64,000 bases of DNA from Mucilaginibacter terrae (GTDB taxonomy: Bacteria > Bacteroidota > Bacteroidia > Sphingobacteriales > Sphingobacteriaceae). Below the pieces are notes generated by a model. It did no database searches. It was not told where the DNA came from and saw only the letters and a list, made by a program, of their open reading frames with translations. Where the stretch lies: assembly GCF_031951985.1 (NCBI RefSeq), contig NZ_JAVLVU010000001.1:1612001-1676000 (forward strand), written 5' to 3'. Positions 38,113 to 47,674 of the stretch are shown here, in pieces; within the stretch, counting starts at the first letter, position 1, and the number at the start of each line of letters is the position of its first letter. The position numbers were made by a program, and so were the translations under genes.

Positions 38113-40363
38113 TATAGGTATTGCGACACTCTTAATATGTGCTTGCAGTTATTTTTCACTGTTTGCGCAAAAAGCCGATTACAGTGCTGCCCAAAAGTAT
38201 GATGCTCCAAACCTGGCTAAAAAAGTAGGTACACTTAAAATTATACCTTTCTTTTTGAAGAAAACAAACCGGTTTTGGTTTTTGGCAGAGGAAGCAATAT
38301 CTCCAGTTGCAGGCTTAGATATAGAAAGCAACACCGGTGACGAGCGCAGGCTAAGAACATATTATGTAGTTGATTTAAAAACCGGTTCCAGGAGCGAGTT
38401 ATTTGATAAGGTGGCCATTGCAAATGCTTTGAAAAAAGTAGCGCCCGGCAGTTTTAACGAACAACAAATAGCTTATCAGCCGGATTTTTCGAAAGACGAA
38501 CAAACCGTTTTGGTTAAATACGGCACTAAAACTTACAATTATAACTATGTAACAAAAGAGCTAACCCCACGCCCCTATTTAAGCCAACGGATTAACTATC
38601 CAATGGTTGGGGCTTCACCAGACGGCCGGTACGAGGTTTACACCCGTGCACATAATCTTTACCTGGCCAATGCCGGAAGCAAGGCTAATGAGTTACAGTT
38701 AACTGTTGATGCTGAGCCCTATTATTCTTTTTGTGTTGATGAAAAAGGCGAATACAACAAAGACAAGAGCGTACCATCCATAGCCAAATGGATTAATGCC
38801 AGATATTTTTATGCCTTACGTACCGACAGGCGAAAAGTTCAAACCTTAGCTGTGATCAATTCGGGCTTTATGCCCAGGCCATTGGTATCTACTTATAAAG
38901 AAGAACTTCCGGGCGATAAATTTGTAGCACAGTATGAACTTTTTATTGGCGATACCCAAACGCGTACATTAAAAAAAATAGCACTTGACCGTTGGCCCGA
39001 TCAGCAATTGGAAGTAATACCGGCACCCAATAGTAATGAAGACTTGTACGTATTGCGCCGAAAACGTACCCGGGACGAAATGGAGCTATGCGCCGTAAAC
39101 CTTAATAATGGCATTGTTCGAACGATTATTCATGAAACCAGCAAGCCGTTTATAAATGAGGATATGTTCAATGTATCTATTATTAAAGCCGGAAAAGAAA
39201 TTTTATGGTGGAGCGATAGAAGCGGTTGGGGTCAATATTATCGTTACAATTCAAAAGGCGAATTACTCAACCGCATTACCAAAGGTGATTTTACAGCCGG
39301 TAAAATTATAGGTATTGATACCGTTAAAAGCTGTGCTTACCTGTATGCTTATGGTAAACAACCAAATGTTAATCCGTACTATGCGTATGTATATAAAGTT
39401 GACTTGAATGGCAAGAATGAGCACCTATTAACGCCTGAAAATGCTACGCATAGCGTATTTATTTCGCCTGATAAAAAGTTTTTGATAGATAGCTATTCGA
39501 GCATTGATGTACCACCAGTAACCAAGCTTCGCACTACAGAGGGTAAGGAGGTTGCCGAAGTTTACAAAACCAATGCAAGTGCTTTATATGCGTATGGCTG
39601 GAAACACCCCGAACCATTTACAGTTAAAGCAAAGGATGGTGTTACCGACCTCTACGGCTTAATGTGGAAGCCGTTTAACTTCGACCCGAATAAAAAGTAC
39701 CCTGTTATATCGCAGGTATATCCCGGCCCTCAAATTGAGACGGTTTGGCCTGATTTTACCGTGCTCGATAAGTACAACAACACTTCATTGGCTCAAATGG
39801 GTTTCATCGTTGTTTGTGTTGGCCATCGGGGTGGTTCGCCGTTGCGTAATGCCGCTTATTATAAATACGGACATGGCAATTTGCGCGATTATGCCATTGA
39901 CGATGATAAATATGCTTTGGAGCAATTAGGCCGCAAATACGCTTATATGGATATGAGTAAGGTGGGCATGTTCGGGCACTCGGGCGGCGGTATGATGACT
40001 GTTGCCGCCATGTGTAAATATCCTGATTTTTATAAAGTTGGAGTTGCCTCATCAGGCAATCATGACAACCGTATTTATCACCGTGCGTGGGGCGAAACCT
40101 ATCAAGGGTTTGATATTAAAATGCCATTGAACCAGGATTTGGCTAAAAATCTTAACGGTCACCTCATGCTGGTAACCGGAGAGGTAGACGAGAACGTGAA
40201 CCCTGCCAATACTTACCGCATGGTTGATGCATTGATAAAAGCAGATAAGGACTTTGATTTATTAGTGCTTCCGGGGCAAAACCATACTTATGAAGGACAG
40301 GCCAAAGCCTACTTTCAAAAGCGTTTAAGAGCTTACTTTGCTAAGTATTTGATGGAGGATTAA
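38099..40363 (+). CDS. S9 family (DPP IV-like) prolyl oligopeptidase
   Basis: A 754-residue secreted serine peptidase. Residues ~60-490 are a DPP IV-type beta-propeller ('LWWSDRSGWGQYYRYN' region); the alpha/beta-hydrolase follows with Ser628 in 'GHSGGG', Asp697 in 'GEVDENV' and His729 in 'GQNHTYEG'. The nucleophile elbow has His instead of the usual Trp and Gly instead of Tyr (GWSYGG), an unusual variant. It would trim dipeptides from peptides made by the upstream metalloprotease. Its start overlaps the thioredoxin gene by 14 bp. Confidence 0.93.
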   Translation: MRLTNIGIATLLICACSYFSLFAQKADYSAAQKYDAPNLAKKVGTLKIIPFFLKKTNRFWFLAEEAISPVAGLDIESNTGDERRLRTYYVVDLKTGSRSELFDKVAIANALKKVAPGSFNEQQIAYQPDFSKDEQTVLVKYGTKTYNYNYVTKELTPRPYLSQRINYPMVGASPDGRYEVYTRAHNLYLANAGSKANELQLTVDAEPYYSFCVDEKGEYNKDKSVPSIAKWINARYFYALRTDRRKVQTLAVINSGFMPRPLVSTYKEELPGDKFVAQYELFIGDTQTRTLKKIALDRWPDQQLEVIPAPNSNEDLYVLRRKRTRDEMELCAVNLNNGIVRTIIHETSKPFINEDMFNVSIIKAGKEILWWSDRSGWGQYYRYNSKGELLNRITKGDFTAGKIIGIDTVKSCAYLYAYGKQPNVNPYYAYVYKVDLNGKNEHLLTPENATHSVFISPDKKFLIDSYSSIDVPPVTKLRTTEGKEVAEVYKTNASALYAYGWKHPEPFTVKAKDGVTDLYGLMWKPFNFDPNKKYPVISQVYPGPQIETVWPDFTVLDKYNNTSLAQMGFIVVCVGHRGGSPLRNAAYYKYGHGNLRDYAIDDDKYALEQLGRKYAYMDMSKVGMFGHSGGGMMTVAAMCKYPDFYKVGVASSGNHDNRIYHRAWGETYQGFDIKMPLNQDLAKNLNGHLMLVTGEVDENVNPANTYRMVDALIKADKDFDLLVLPGQNHTYEGQAKAYFQKRLRAYFAKYLMED

Positions 40364-40416
40364 AAATAATAAGTGCCAAGCTAAGCCACTCAAATATTTG
40401 GAGCAACCCCACAAAT

Positions 40417-40456
40417 AAAAAAAGCCTTTAAATCATATGATTTAAAGGCTTTTTTT
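40417..40456. terminator. Strong palindromic terminator closing the protease operon
   Basis: A perfect 40-bp palindrome centred at 40436/40437, A7-GCC-TTTAAATCAT and its complement, ending in seven T. It is symmetric, so works for either strand. It marks the end of region 3, just before the tRNA-like sequence. Confidence 0.9.
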
Positions 40457-40473
40457 ATTTAGTTGTATTCCAG

Positions 40474-40566
40474 CGGTGAGGGAGGGATTCGAACCCTACC
40501 ACACAACTATTTGTTTATTAACGTGATAGAAACAACTGAGGCTTTCGACTACACGAATGACTCACC
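40474..40566 (-). pseudogene. Degenerate tRNA-Ser-like sequence, possible att remnant
   Basis: Read on the minus strand, 93 nt (typical of a type II tRNA) begin GGTGAG and end CTCACC plus discriminator G, as in serine tRNAs; six of seven acceptor pairs form. The T arm is canonical: AGGG-TTCGAAT-CCCT. A D-arm-like TTCG/CGAA stem is present, but the loop lacks GG and no anticodon stem can be folded. So the ends are kept and the core decayed. Such a sequence at the edge of accessory genes fits an integration-site relic. CCA is not encoded. Confidence 0.5.
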
Positions 40567-40725
40567 CGTATCATAGTTGATTCAATTTCTATTGAAAATC
40601 TATTACGAATATAAGCTTTTTATGTTACTCTTTATGCATTTTTACATTGGTTGAATGCTGACTTTATGGTATGTGAAACTCATGCACTATCATCGTGCTT
40701 ATGTTGGCAGGCTCCTCGCTTACGA

Positions 40726-41841
40726 TTAAATCCCCAAACCACTGCGTGCAGCCAACTGCCGGCCGTGTATAGCCAATGCTCTTGCATGATGAAGTTGCTC
40801 CTCATTCCAAAAACCCAGTGCTGTTTGTATATCCCGGCGTTCTTCTATGCTCATAGCTAATGTAATCGCATCACGGTAAGCCTTCGCCGTTCCGGAAGCG
40901 GTATGAGGCCTAACCAGGCTTGCGGCATCTCCCAACACAGCTACATTGCCCTTATACATTTTCGGCACGGCCATATCCAAAATTACCTGTACAAATGGCT
41001 GTGCTGTTTGCAGCACGCGATTTCGCAACACCGGCGGCAGTTGTTCATAAGCAGTTCGGTCCAGGTCTTCCTGACTTGCCTTACTTAAGTAACCGGCCGG
41101 AACTGTAAAATCACGTTTATGCCTATTTTTATCTGTTAATAAATGGTCTAATTCCTCCTGTGTTTTATTTTGATACCAAACCCAGTTGTATAATCGTTTA
41201 CCCTCAGCTAATTCACCATTAGGGCCCGGAACCAGGTAGCATAACAGGTGCGAGTTATCATAAGGATAGATAGAAAACTTGTCGCCGAAGAAAGCCACCT
41301 CTTGCTTAGTTAACTTACTCTCGGGAATCAATCCACGGTAAGCAACATAGCCGGCATATAGCGGTTGAATTTTAGGAGCTACATATTCTCTCACCACCGA
41401 GTTAAACCCATCGGCCCCGATCAGCAAATCGGCAGTTCTTTCTTCGCCGTTTTTAAATATAGCCGTCACGCTGCCGCCATTATCGGTAACACTGTTAAGT
41501 TCGAAACCGGTAAAATAATTAGCTGATGGAAAGAAATCTTTTAACCTGCGCCATAGATAATTCCAGGATGTAAAAATGGTATCATTAGGATAGATCATTG
41601 CTGTATTACCGTTATCATCCAGTACCTGCCGTTGCGTGGCCGGTACACCAAATACCTCCCGTGGCGCTATGCCTTTTTCTATCAGGTAATCCATCAGATC
41701 GGGCTGAATTACCAACCCGGCACCCCGATCTTTCATATCGCCCGGAGAGCGTTCATAAATGGTTACCTGATGTCCTTTTTCTTGCAGTGCGATACCTGCA
41801 CACAGTCCGCCGATGGAACCCCCTATTATAATGATATTCAT
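40726..41841 (-). CDS. FAD-dependent aromatic-type monooxygenase
   Basis: A 371-residue PHBH-fold flavin monooxygenase. The FAD-binding motif is 'IIIIGGSIGGLCAGIAL' at the N terminus, the second motif 'LLIGADGFNSVVRE', and the third 'AVLGDAASLVRPH'. The family hydroxylates aromatic or drug-like substrates and includes UbiH-like and TetX-like enzymes; this one cannot be assigned. The MFS exporter ends 8 bp upstream of its start, so the two form an operon, suggesting modification plus export of a small toxic compound. Confidence 0.9.
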   Translation of the reverse strand: MNIIIIGGSIGGLCAGIALQEKGHQVTIYERSPGDMKDRGAGLVIQPDLMDYLIEKGIAPREVFGVPATQRQVLDDNGNTAMIYPNDTIFTSWNYLWRRLKDFFPSANYFTGFELNSVTDNGGSVTAIFKNGEERTADLLIGADGFNSVVREYVAPKIQPLYAGYVAYRGLIPESKLTKQEVAFFGDKFSIYPYDNSHLLCYLVPGPNGELAEGKRLYNWVWYQNKTQEELDHLLTDKNRHKRDFTVPAGYLSKASQEDLDRTAYEQLPPVLRNRVLQTAQPFVQVILDMAVPKMYKGNVAVLGDAASLVRPHTASGTAKAYRDAITLAMSIEERRDIQTALGFWNEEQLHHARALAIHGRQLAARSGLGI

Positions 41842-41849
41842 TTTGCTAA

Positions 41850-43010
41850 TTATTTAGATATAGATTTGCCTGTAACCACGTTTACAATTGCTGCAACTGC
41901 TAACAGCGCCATAAAAGAGGTTGACCAGCCCCAGCCGCCTGCATTATATAGCTGGATAGCGATAAAGGAGCCCAAAGCGCCGCCGATAAAATAGCTCGTC
42001 ATGTAAACGGTGTTAATGCGGCTGTTAGCCAGATGATCCAATGTATAAATAACGGCGATGTTGGTAACCTGGGTGGCCTGAACACCAATGTCGAGCAGAA
42101 TAACGGTGATCCAGATTGCAGCAATAGTACCTGGAAACAGTATTAACATAAGGATACTTACTAATGTCAGGCCAGTGGCAAATAGTAAAGACCTGCGAGG
42201 TGTGCCATTGTCAGCCAGTTTACCAAAAATGGGTGCTATCAAAGCCCCTGCTGCGGCAAGTAATCCAAACAATCCAATATGCGATGCGGAGTAATTAAAC
42301 GGTGCATCACTCAGATAAAAAGTAAGGGTTACCCAAAAAGCACTGAGTGTACCAAAAGCAAGCATGCCGGTTAACGCACTACGGCGCAGCAGTGAAAATC
42401 TGCGTAACTGGGCAATTGTTGATTTGAGCAGGCCGCCGTAAGTACCGGTAAAACGTTCGCTTGTTGATGGGAAATCAACCTGCATGAGTATGGAGGTGCA
42501 AAATACCATAGCAGCCGAGATCAAGTACACATACTGCCAGCCCAGCCATCCTGTAATAAAACCGCTGTAAACCCGGGCCACCAATATGCCGACCAATATG
42601 CCTGTGAAGATTTGCCCTACTATTTTGCCACGGTTCTCTTTAACCAGGCTGGCCGCCATAGGCAAGATAACCTGCGCCACAACCGAAAATACACCTATTA
42701 AAAGGCTTCCGGCGTACAGTATGGTAAGTGTAGGCGAATAAGCAACCAGTAATAAGGACAAGATCAAACCTATCTGAAGATAGAGAATCAGTTTCTTTCG
42801 TTCGATCATATCCCCTATCGGCGTCAAAAAAAACAAACCAACGCCGTAGCCAATTTGAGATAGTACAGATATGGTTCCCGCCTTTTCGGCGCTGATATGA
42901 AATTGTTGTGCAATCGCATGCAATATAGGTTGGCTATAATAAACATTCGCTACGGCAATCCCTGCGGTAGCTGCCATAATTAAAACCTGGGTTTGTGTTA
43001 AAGATTTCAT
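41850..43010 (-). CDS. MFS transporter, 12 transmembrane segments
   Basis: A 386-residue major facilitator superfamily protein with about 12 hydrophobic helices, the motif-A-like loop 'TPIGDMIERKKLI' after helix 2, and a later 'FGKLADNGTPRRS' copy after helix 8, as in the drug:H+ antiporter-1 (YnfM/arabinose-efflux-like) group. It likely exports a small molecule across the inner membrane. It is followed after 8 bp by the flavin monooxygenase and preceded, 135 bp away, by a Crp/Fnr regulator on the same strand. Confidence 0.92.
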   Translation of the reverse strand: MKSLTQTQVLIMAATAGIAVANVYYSQPILHAIAQQFHISAEKAGTISVLSQIGYGVGLFFLTPIGDMIERKKLILYLQIGLILSLLLVAYSPTLTILYAGSLLIGVFSVVAQVILPMAASLVKENRGKIVGQIFTGILVGILVARVYSGFITGWLGWQYVYLISAAMVFCTSILMQVDFPSTSERFTGTYGGLLKSTIAQLRRFSLLRRSALTGMLAFGTLSAFWVTLTFYLSDAPFNYSASHIGLFGLLAAAGALIAPIFGKLADNGTPRRSLLFATGLTLVSILMLILFPGTIAAIWITVILLDIGVQATQVTNIAVIYTLDHLANSRINTVYMTSYFIGGALGSFIAIQLYNAGGWGWSTSFMALLAVAAIVNVVTGKSISK

Positions 43011-43145
43011 TGTTATTCGTTGTTATTATATTGCTTTGTTTATCCTGACCGGACAATACAAAGTTGGCAACAACGAGTGCTTTACACCAATGAACTGGTT
43101 TAGGAAATAAGGGCGAACTGGATCAACAAAAAATGTTGAACTATA

Positions 43146-43736
43146 TTAACTTTCACGCGATACCCGCTTATTGCGGAGCTTGGAAAGATACTCGGTAGTC
43201 ATGCCGAGAAAAGATGCCAGGGCATATTGCGGCACTTTACTTACGATGGCAGGATAGCGCTCCAAAAAAAGTTCATAGCGTTGCTCGGCCGTTTTGGTTA
43301 GGTTAACAATAACCCTGCGCGCCATATGAGCGGCAGTATTTTCGGCTAACATGCGGAAGAAGGTTTCGTATATATGCTTACGCTTTTTAAGTTCTTGTTC
43401 TGCTTCATAACTTACTTGTAGCACTACGCTGTCCTCCAGAGCCATCACGAACATCGAGGCAGGCCGCTGAAAAATATAACTGTTATAATCGGAGATCCAC
43501 CAATCGTCTATGGCGAACTGAATGGTGTGTTCTTGACCCTCATCGCCAATTACATAAGCTCTGAAACTACCCTGAACCACATAAAATCGGTATTTCGCGA
43601 CAAATTCGGGTTGTACGATAAACTGTCGCTTCTTGACTTTAACCAGTTTAAAGCTTTGGCAGAACTCATTTAACTCATCATCGGTAATACTGATGCGTTT
43701 GCGAATATGTGTTGCAAGTAAATGGAATTCTGCCAT
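43146..43736 (-). CDS. Crp/Fnr family transcriptional regulator
   Basis: A 196-residue regulator with a cyclic-nucleotide-binding-like beta-roll (~20-120; 'YRFYVVQGSFRAYVIGDEG') and a winged-helix C terminus where 'YALASFLGMTTEYLSKLRNKR' is the recognition helix. No cysteines are placed for an Fe-S cluster, so it is of the Bacteroidota ligand-free/unknown-ligand type. It lies directly upstream of the MFS/monooxygenase genes in the same direction and probably controls them. Confidence 0.92.
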   Translation of the reverse strand: MAEFHLLATHIRKRISITDDELNEFCQSFKLVKVKKRQFIVQPEFVAKYRFYVVQGSFRAYVIGDEGQEHTIQFAIDDWWISDYNSYIFQRPASMFVMALEDSVVLQVSYEAEQELKKRKHIYETFFRMLAENTAAHMARRVIVNLTKTAEQRYELFLERYPAIVSKVPQYALASFLGMTTEYLSKLRNKRVSRES

Positions 43737-43853
43737 GTGAACCGCCTAAGCCTTTGAATAATTAAATGATGTAGCAAGATAATCATAAGTTCGACTCTGA
43801 ACGTATAACAAGTTTAAAGTAGTCGTGAATCTTGACTTGACCCATATTCGGAC

Positions 43854-44048
43854 TTAGGCATACTCCACAATCTTAATTCTCAACGTCAATTCCCTTATTC
43901 GAAGACCCTTCCAATAAATCAGAGCACCGCTGTGTGGCAACATCAAAACCGCTTCCGGAACTTGCAGGATAGTATTGACAAAAACATCACTGTTCGTAAT
44001 ATCAGTATATAAGATCCAGCCAAAATCACCGTCGTGAAATCTTATCAT
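43854..44048 (-). CDS. Doubtful 64-aa open frame
   Basis: A 64-residue frame, beta-rich and moderately hydrophobic ('GWILYTDITNSDVFVN'), with no recognised family. It is the only frame of note in 43737-44168, between the Crp/Fnr regulator and the helicase. It may be a small gene, a fragment of a decayed gene, or chance. No good promoter or ribosome-binding site is seen. Confidence 0.25.
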   Translation of the reverse strand: MIRFHDGDFGWILYTDITNSDVFVNTILQVPEAVLMLPHSGALIYWKGLRIRELTLRIKIVEYA

Positions 44049-44168
44049 TGGAACGAACCATATTCGTACAATATACCCAACGTAATCAAGAAAGAATATG
44101 CACTTTATTGCTTAATAAAAAGAACGTTGGTATTTTTTACAGACGGTTTTTTTAAGCTGATAAACTAA

Positions 44169-47100
44169 TTAGGCACTTCCAATTACCTTCAAATTAATAT
44201 CAGCAAATTCTTTGACGAACGTTTGCGTAACCCCAAGTAAAGTTAATATATCATCAGACACAGCAGCTTTAGAAAGTGCGGGCTGCACAACGTAGATTTC
44301 AAACTCAACCGGAATCTCATTTTTCATAACGCTTTCAAGCTTGGCTAGGTCTGCCTTACTTCCCTTTTCCAAGCGGCTCCGGGTAGCCCCATTCCTCGTC
44401 TTTGTTTCTCGTCTGAGTAAGTGACCAACGAAATCTTTCCCCCCCTTGTGCTTCCAGTGAATGGACTTTTGTGCCTGTCCGCAAACTTCATAGAAGTTAG
44501 TGATCTGGTTGCTGGTATTACCTCCAGCTGCATACTTCAGGTGATAAAGCTTGATCTGAATTTTATCAGTCTCCTGTTTGATGGCAATCACATCAGCTAT
44601 CTCTCCGGAATAATCATCATCATAAACAAATTCATAATGCTGAGCCTTCAGTTCCTGTATAACTTTGTATTGAATAGAATCGGTTTTCAACGGATGCACA
44701 TGCTGAGACTCGTTGGCCAGGTTTACGCCTGTCCAATCCCAAGTAAGAATATCCGCTTTGGCAAACAGACCGATTTGCTGTTTCAGTTCAACAAATTCAT
44801 TACCAGTAAGTGCAGACCCGTCCGCAAACCAGATCGTTGGGATGTATTTGGAGAAGAAAGCATCTGCAGGAATATTTTGGGTGCCAAATTCCACGGTAAC
44901 ATCTTCCGGCGTGAGCTTTATTATTTTAAAATCGGCATATTCATCATCCCCTGATTTGGTTTTGAACAACTGCATTTCGAACGTCGCCTTTCGATCCTCT
45001 GCTGATAAAGAGAACTTCAGTGGTCCTCCTGCTTTAGGTTCAGTCAGGCACAACTCAATGGATGACAAATCATACCGAAAACCATTAATATAAAATCGAT
45101 ACTTAGTTTCCGTTTCCATGTACATATCCACATCCCAGTCGATCCAGACGGGAAACCGGTTAGGCACTTCAGTCACCAGTTCAGGAATCAACGTTTCTTT
45201 TAGGATTTGGTTAGGATCAATCGTTTCATCAATTAATTTTTTCCCCATCGCTTTGCACCAGTCGCGGTACGACTTCAGATCGCCTTTCAGTTTTGTCCAA
45301 ATGCGACCTTTATAGGATGCACCAACATTCACCGCCTCTCCCGCCTCATAACCATTCCCCATCACAAAAGCCTTTTCGCCACGTTCTTTTTCTGCTAAAG
45401 ATAGGGCTTCGCCGACATCACTGCCGACCATCATCCGGAACCGTATATTTTTGCCCAAGAACTGTCGCAAACCGACATTCTGCAATTTAACCCGCTTAAT
45501 ATTGTAAAAGGATCGGAATACATTGATGCCTCTGACCATTTCAGCATTATCTCCAATGATCGCCTTGGCCAATCCGTCATACAGGCTGCCGTTATCTGAG
45601 CTGTTAATAAATAACAAATTGGTTTTGGTATCCCAAAAGATAACGATCATGTCCCACTGTACATTATAGAAATCTTTGTGTTTGATCCACTCTACCGGCT
45701 GTTGTCGGCCGGTAATAATAACCAGTACTTTTTCCTTTTCATTCAGTTTGTGGAATTTGAAATCAAACTCTTCAAACCCTTTGATACCCGTATGGAAGTT
45801 TGAAGGGAACCACCCTTCGGTTTTATTTTTATAGGCTACTGTACTAAGTTTGGCCACAATGTTTTGAAAGGGAATATTGAGCTCGCTCAGATTTTGAAAA
45901 CCTTCCATGAAATCTTTGAATTCGACCTGTTCATTGATGCGTTCATAGCTTGTGTCGGAAAGTATTTCATTCCAGTCAGCATCTTCTGCATAGAGCTCTT
46001 CTAATTCTGCCCTCACATTTAAATCTGCTATATTAGCGATGAACGACGCTTCCCCCAATTCTTCATCGTATTTGGTACGCGTAAAGCGGCCAGCAAACTG
46101 TAGCGTAATAGGCAAGCTACGACGAATGTCATGGAAAGCAGCGACTTTAAGTTCCGGCAGGTCAAATCCTTCGCCCAACATATCTACACAGACGATTATT
46201 TTAGCTTCCTTTTTAAGGATTTGTTCATAGACCGCTGCAAAATTTGGGGAACCGGAGTAGATAACCACGGGCTTCAGGTCTGCTTCACCTTCATAGAGCT
46301 TAAATATTTTTTCTGCTCGCGTTTTGGTGGCACAGCGGGCCATCAATATATGGTTAAAGCCATTCTGATGATCTTCACGAAGTCGTTTAACCGCTAGGTG
46401 AGCTATTTGCTGATCCGCTTTATCACCGTCATATTCGCGAACCGCTATAAATTTGATTTTCTTATAATAACCTTGTTGCTGGGCCAATTTCAAAGGAAAA
46501 TTTGATATGATTTTACCATCTAGCCGCTGGCCATCATTTCGGAACGGTGTTGCTGTAAATTGAACAACTTTTATGTCCGGAAAATGCTTTCGAAATGCAT
46601 CCCAGGTATGTGCCTTCACATGGTGTGCCTCGTCAATAAATACTTGGCTAAATAGTTCAGCAATCTGCTTTTGATCATCGATGGATTGAGCTGTTAACCA
46701 AGCCATAGTGGTTACTACTACATTACAGCGTTGCAAAAATTCAGTCATTTCTGCGCTAGTTTTAAAGCGATTTTTGATTACCCCGACTATTGGATACAGG
46801 CTATCTTCACTAACAACTCCAAATTTCTTCAATAAGCCGAGCGATATGAATTTAGAAGCTATCTGCTCCCTTAATGAATCAGATGGAACAGTGACCAGTA
46901 ATCGCTCGCATTTAAAAGCCACCAATGCCGACAGCATAGTTTCTGTTTTACCAGTACCAGTTGGCATAACCACGGTACCACTCTCCATCGGCATCCTAAG
47001 ATGCCCCATCAAATTATGCAAAGCAGAAAGCTGAGGCGCTCGTAATCCCGGCTCTCCGCTTTCAATATCTTCCTCCTTATATGAGAACCCATTTTTCCAA

Positions 47101-47423
47101 GATCCAATAACATCAGTTGGGCTATGATCTTTCAACTGGGGATGTCTAATCCAATTTTTAAATTGAATAGTAGCGTTTTCTAACCTCGATTTTTTCGGAA
47201 TAACATTTGTCAGAATGCCATAATCGCAATTTTCAGGAATTGAATCCAATTTGCTGGTAAGATGAATTTCTTCTGATCCAAATTCAATAACTGCATGGTT
47301 CGTAGCCGTGCTTTTAACACTCAAATTGATGTTCTGAGATGGAGCTACCATCTGAATGATTTCGTTTTTACTACCGATCTCCTTATAAATAGTCTTTACC
47401 AGCGCAGGAATTTGTATGGTCAT
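44169..47423 (-). CDS. DEAH-box helicase with nuclease-like C-terminal domain
   Basis: A 1,084-residue SF2 protein of restriction-type architecture. Motif I is P154-T-G-T-G-K-T160, motif II D264-E-A-H267, motif III 'TATPFRND' at ~290, and motif VI 'QFAGRFTRT'. After ~450 residues of helicase comes a long middle region without known motif. Near the C terminus, E941-x-x-D944 then 17 residues later H961-x-K963 ('LYHLKYA') looks like a PD-(D/E)xK nuclease core, as in other standalone helicase-nucleases. It has no adjacent methylase or specificity gene, so is a likely solitary anti-phage or anti-plasmid factor. Confidence 0.88.
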   Translation of the reverse strand: MTIQIPALVKTIYKEIGSKNEIIQMVAPSQNINLSVKSTATNHAVIEFGSEEIHLTSKLDSIPENCDYGILTNVIPKKSRLENATIQFKNWIRHPQLKDHSPTDVIGSWKNGFSYKEEDIESGEPGLRAPQLSALHNLMGHLRMPMESGTVVMPTGTGKTETMLSALVAFKCERLLVTVPSDSLREQIASKFISLGLLKKFGVVSEDSLYPIVGVIKNRFKTSAEMTEFLQRCNVVVTTMAWLTAQSIDDQKQIAELFSQVFIDEAHHVKAHTWDAFRKHFPDIKVVQFTATPFRNDGQRLDGKIISNFPLKLAQQQGYYKKIKFIAVREYDGDKADQQIAHLAVKRLREDHQNGFNHILMARCATKTRAEKIFKLYEGEADLKPVVIYSGSPNFAAVYEQILKKEAKIIVCVDMLGEGFDLPELKVAAFHDIRRSLPITLQFAGRFTRTKYDEELGEASFIANIADLNVRAELEELYAEDADWNEILSDTSYERINEQVEFKDFMEGFQNLSELNIPFQNIVAKLSTVAYKNKTEGWFPSNFHTGIKGFEEFDFKFHKLNEKEKVLVIITGRQQPVEWIKHKDFYNVQWDMIVIFWDTKTNLLFINSSDNGSLYDGLAKAIIGDNAEMVRGINVFRSFYNIKRVKLQNVGLRQFLGKNIRFRMMVGSDVGEALSLAEKERGEKAFVMGNGYEAGEAVNVGASYKGRIWTKLKGDLKSYRDWCKAMGKKLIDETIDPNQILKETLIPELVTEVPNRFPVWIDWDVDMYMETETKYRFYINGFRYDLSSIELCLTEPKAGGPLKFSLSAEDRKATFEMQLFKTKSGDDEYADFKIIKLTPEDVTVEFGTQNIPADAFFSKYIPTIWFADGSALTGNEFVELKQQIGLFAKADILTWDWTGVNLANESQHVHPLKTDSIQYKVIQELKAQHYEFVYDDDYSGEIADVIAIKQETDKIQIKLYHLKYAAGGNTSNQITNFYEVCGQAQKSIHWKHKGGKDFVGHLLRRETKTRNGATRSRLEKGSKADLAKLESVMKNEIPVEFEIYVVQPALSKAAVSDDILTLLGVTQTFVKEFADINLKVIGSA

Positions 47424-47640
47424 TAGATATACTTAAGTTAGTTTAGGATATTTTTTTATTGAGTATGAATTTAACAAAATACCTTTTGGAATGCCTATAA
47501 ATATTACGACCTGCAATACTACTATCATATCACATCTTGGCCCTCCGGTTGATATTGAAGGTTACTTACATACTTTAGAGCATCACAAATTATCCAAAAA
47601 GCCTAATTGCTCAAGCTGATTATTTAATTACTCAGTCAGG

Positions 47641-47669
47641 AAGGCACAAGTTTTGACAACTTGTACCTT
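47641..47669 (-). terminator. Hairpin terminator of the 50-aa peptide gene
   Basis: A 12-bp stem (47641-47652 with 47658-47669), loop of 5. Its single imperfect pair is G-U in the minus-strand transcript but C-A in the plus one, so it suits the minus gene ending at 47675. No T-run follows. The DNA 47424-47640 holds nothing else I can support. Confidence 0.5.
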
Positions 47670-47674
47670 TGCAA

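Noticed and set aside
43745..43860. GCCTAAG/CTTAGGC inverted pair about 100 bp apart near the Crp/Fnr gene
   Set aside because: Seven bases at that distance are expected by chance.
47491..47619. 42-aa plus-strand frame starting 'MPINITTCNTT'
   Set aside because: No promoter, no recognised motif, and the hairpin after it fits a minus-strand transcript better.
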